Part shown: positions 4,758 to 6,593 of the stretch, piece by piece
Layout: every line of letters starts with the position of its first letter
Numbering within the stretch: position 1 is the stretch's first letter
Origin: an uncultured Alphaproteobacteria bacterium
Lineage (GTDB): Bacteria > Pseudomonadota > Alphaproteobacteria > Micavibrionales > Micavibrionaceae
Reading direction: 5' to 3'
DNA length: 6,593 nucleotides
Assembly (NCBI GenBank): GCA_937124505.1
Contig: CAKZKV010000053.1
Location: forward strand, 1-6,593
The notes under the pieces: generated by a model
What the model saw: the letters and a program-made list of their open reading frames with translations, nothing else
Told to the model about the DNA's origin: nothing
Databases searched by the model: none
Translations under genes and position numbers: made by a program

Positions 4758-6541
4758 CGGAGGGGTGGCAAACGAAACGGCTTGAACAGGTTATAGAGAA
4801 ATCTGGCACTGTTGACCCAAGGAAAGAACCTGATGAGTTTTTCCATTATGTTGACGTATCTAGCGTCTCTAATAAAACCTTTCGAATAGAAGAAACATCT
4901 GAAATTCTTGGCAAGGATGCGCCAAGTCGAGCCCGCCGTTTAATCAGATCGGGTGACGTTTTGTTTGCTACGATCCGCCCCACATTGCGGCGAATTGCGG
5001 TCGTCCCGCCCGAACTGGATCAGCAAGTCTGTAGTACAGGCTATTTTGTATTCAGGACGAAACCGGAGCTGGACAACAGGTTTTTATATTATTTCCTTTT
5101 TACGGATCGCTTTATGGATGCAATGGAAAGTCTGCAATCCGGTGCCAGCTATCCTGCCGTTAATGACACACAGGTCAAAAAGCAGGAGATTTCATATCCT
5201 CCGCTCGAAGAACAAAAGCGGATTGTGGCTATTCTGGATGAGGCGTTTGAGGGGATTGAGAAAGCGCAGGCCAACGCCGAAAAGAACCTCGCCAACGCCC
5301 GCGAACTGTTTGAAAGCTATCAGAATTTTATCTTTGAAGCTGAAAGTGAAACATGGACCACAGAACAGCTAGGCTCATGCTTTCGGTTACGAAGTGGTGA
5401 TGGGTTAACGAGTAAAGCCATGGTGCCGGGAAATTTCTCTGTATTTGGAGGAAATGGCATAGCAGGCACCCACAATGAACACAATTTAAGCGGCGATAAT
5501 GTTGTGATTGGCAGGGTCGGTGCTTTGTGTGGTAATGCAAGACATATCACAGAGGATATCTGGCTCACAGATAATGCTTTCAAAGTCGTAGACAAACAAT
5601 ATGGTTTCGACAATGCATTTCTCACTTACCTATTAAATTACAAAAATTTAAGAAGTCTGGCTCGTCAATCCGCACAGCCAGTTATATCGAACTCGTCGCT
5701 TAAAGCGTTAGAACTTAAATTCCCAAATTCTACCGAGGAGCAGCGCATTATAGCTGGCAAGTTAGACCTGATTTCAAATGAAGTTGACAGGTTAATTGAT
5801 AATTACAAAAGAAAGCTTCAAAACCTCACCGACCTCAAACAATCCCTCCTGCAAAAGGCATTCAGCGGTGAGCTGACATCCAGCAATGTTGTGGCGTTCA
5901 CGCGCCCTGTGTCGCAGCAGCAGGACGTGGCGACGACAGCACCGGAATTTGCCGCGAAGGTGCTGGCTTACGCGCATAACTGGCATGCTTCCCAGCAGCG
6001 GGATCGCACTTTCGGGCGGGTGAAGACGCAGAAAATTCTGCACATGGCCGAGAGTGTGGCAGGTGTCGATATGGGCAGGCAGCCGATCAAGGATGCGGCG
6101 GGGCCGAATGATTTTCAGCATATGCTCCGCGCCGAGGATTGGGCGAAGAATAATCTGTTTTTCGAATTCACCCCGCGCCTGACCGGTAATGGCTATGATT
6201 TCAAAAAACTCGGCGATTATAACAAGCTGATCGGCGGGGCTCTGGAGGCTGTGAAGCCATACAAGGACAAGCTGGAGAAAATCCTCGCCCTCATGATGCC
6301 CATGAATACGCGGGAGGCGGAGGTTCTGGCGACCGTTCATGCCGCCTGGAATAACTTGCTGCTGGATAATGCCGAGATCACTGATGATGCGATCATCCAT
6401 GAAGCCCGTGAAAACTGGACGGAAAGCAAAAGAAGTATTCCCGAAAATGAATTTCAAAAGGCGATAACAACAATACGCACTAACGGCATCGTTCCTGACG
6501 GCACAGCCAAGCGCGTCACCGGACAAGAAAATCTATTTTAA
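4754..6541 (+). CDS. hsdS: Type I restriction-modification specificity subunit with C-terminal extension
   Basis: A 595-residue HsdS, which recognises the bipartite DNA target for methylation and cleavage. Target-recognition domain 1 spans about 1-148. The first conserved region (149-197) has PPLEEQKRIVAILDEAFEGI and a heptad-rich helix. Target-recognition domain 2 covers about 200-323 with VFGGNGIAGTHNEHNL and VVIGRVGALCGNARHI, the classic HsdS fold signature. The second conserved region (325-374) has NSTEEQRIIAGKLDLI and ends LLQKAFSGEL, where ordinary HsdS proteins (about 400-450 residues) stop. Here about 220 residues follow, including TFGRVKTQKILHMAE (419-433) and DAAGPND; this part resembles KxQKxLYxxE segments of Panacea/DUF4065-like helical domains, a tentative match from memory. 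The start ATG overlaps the hsdM stop and has GGGGG at about 4744-4748. Base composition is lower in the target-recognition regions than in the extension. Family certain; extension role unknown. Confidence 0.95.
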   Translation: MTEGWQTKRLEQVIEKSGTVDPRKEPDEFFHYVDVSSVSNKTFRIEETSEILGKDAPSRARRLIRSGDVLFATIRPTLRRIAVVPPELDQQVCSTGYFVFRTKPELDNRFLYYFLFTDRFMDAMESLQSGASYPAVNDTQVKKQEISYPPLEEQKRIVAILDEAFEGIEKAQANAEKNLANARELFESYQNFIFEAESETWTTEQLGSCFRLRSGDGLTSKAMVPGNFSVFGGNGIAGTHNEHNLSGDNVVIGRVGALCGNARHITEDIWLTDNAFKVVDKQYGFDNAFLTYLLNYKNLRSLARQSAQPVISNSSLKALELKFPNSTEEQRIIAGKLDLISNEVDRLIDNYKRKLQNLTDLKQSLLQKAFSGELTSSNVVAFTRPVSQQQDVATTAPEFAAKVLAYAHNWHASQQRDRTFGRVKTQKILHMAESVAGVDMGRQPIKDAAGPNDFQHMLRAEDWAKNNLFFEFTPRLTGNGYDFKKLGDYNKLIGGALEAVKPYKDKLEKILALMMPMNTREAEVLATVHAAWNNLLLDNAEITDDAIIHEARENWTESKRSIPENEFQKAITTIRTNGIVPDGTAKRVTGQENLF

Positions 6542-6593
6542 AAGGAGACGGTATGAATTGATTGCCACGGCAACGTGGACTGGGGATAAATGA
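6542..6593 (+). promoter_or_regulatory. Strong ribosome site with start-stop mini-ORF after hsdS
   Basis: A near-perfect Shine-Dalgarno AAGGAG (6542-6547) is set five bases before ATG at 6553, but that frame stops after two codons (ATG AAT TGA, 6553-6561). A TTG at 6558 would give 11 residues ending at the TGA of 6591-6593, which overlaps an ATG at 6590-6592. The next gene, possibly hsdR, may begin at 6590 or beyond the window, with this segment acting as a leader. This may also be a decayed start or a sequencing error; it cannot be settled from these bases. Confidence 0.35.

Noticed and set aside
5792..6526. Minus-strand frame of 244 codons opposite the hsdS C-terminal extension
   Set aside because: The hsdS frame is continuous from clear HsdS domains through this region, and the antisense peptide shows no domain signature.
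1..6593. CRISPR array, rRNA gene or insertion sequence
   Set aside because: No regularly spaced long repeats, conserved rRNA segments, transposase motifs or paired terminal repeats were seen.

Overview
The window looks like moderate-GC chromosomal DNA from an alphaproteobacterium. This is inferred from an MCP signalling tip of the [20 protein letters not shown] type without a C-terminal NWETF-like tether, the style of the cold-shock protein and RhlE-like helicase, and codon use; no marker fixes the genus. All supported genes are on the + strand and form two blocks separated by an intergenic stretch of about 350 bases.

Block 1 (1-3050). The 3' end of a chemotaxis receptor gene (2-493) is followed by what looks like a cold-adaptation operon. 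It begins with a consensus-like -35 promoter (509-537) and a long structured leader of about 175 nt. The genes are a CspA-family cold-shock protein (722-940), a degenerate receiver-domain protein whose phosphoacceptor Asp is replaced by Lys (953-1507), a 48-residue basic unannotated protein (1546-1692), and an RhlE-like DEAD-box RNA helicase (1713-2957). A second possible promoter lies at the end of the receiver gene, and a good intrinsic terminator (3024-3050) closes the block. The cold-shock protein and the helicase both act on RNA structure. The pseudo-receiver and the small protein between them are the most unfamiliar parts of the window.

Intergenic stretch (2958-3305). It holds two hairpins besides the terminator, an inverted repeat with 7-bp arms (3130-3154), and a tandem pair of AATGCCCCCAA repeats with 12-bp period (3164-3186). 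This layout resembles the core and arm sites of a tyrosine-recombinase attachment site and may mark the edge of an inserted island. That is inference: no integrase gene is in the window.

Block 2 (3306-6593). A type I restriction-modification locus: hsdM (3306-4757) and hsdS (4754-6541) overlap by 4 bases (ATGA). HsdS has two target-recognition domains, two conserved coiled-coil regions, and an unusual C-terminal extension of about 220 residues. hsdR is not in the window and may lie beyond the right edge. Sampled GC drops in the target-recognition parts of hsdS relative to hsdM and the C-terminal extension, consistent with specificity-domain exchange. The last 50 bases hold a strong Shine-Dalgarno followed by a two-codon start-stop (ATG AAT TGA).
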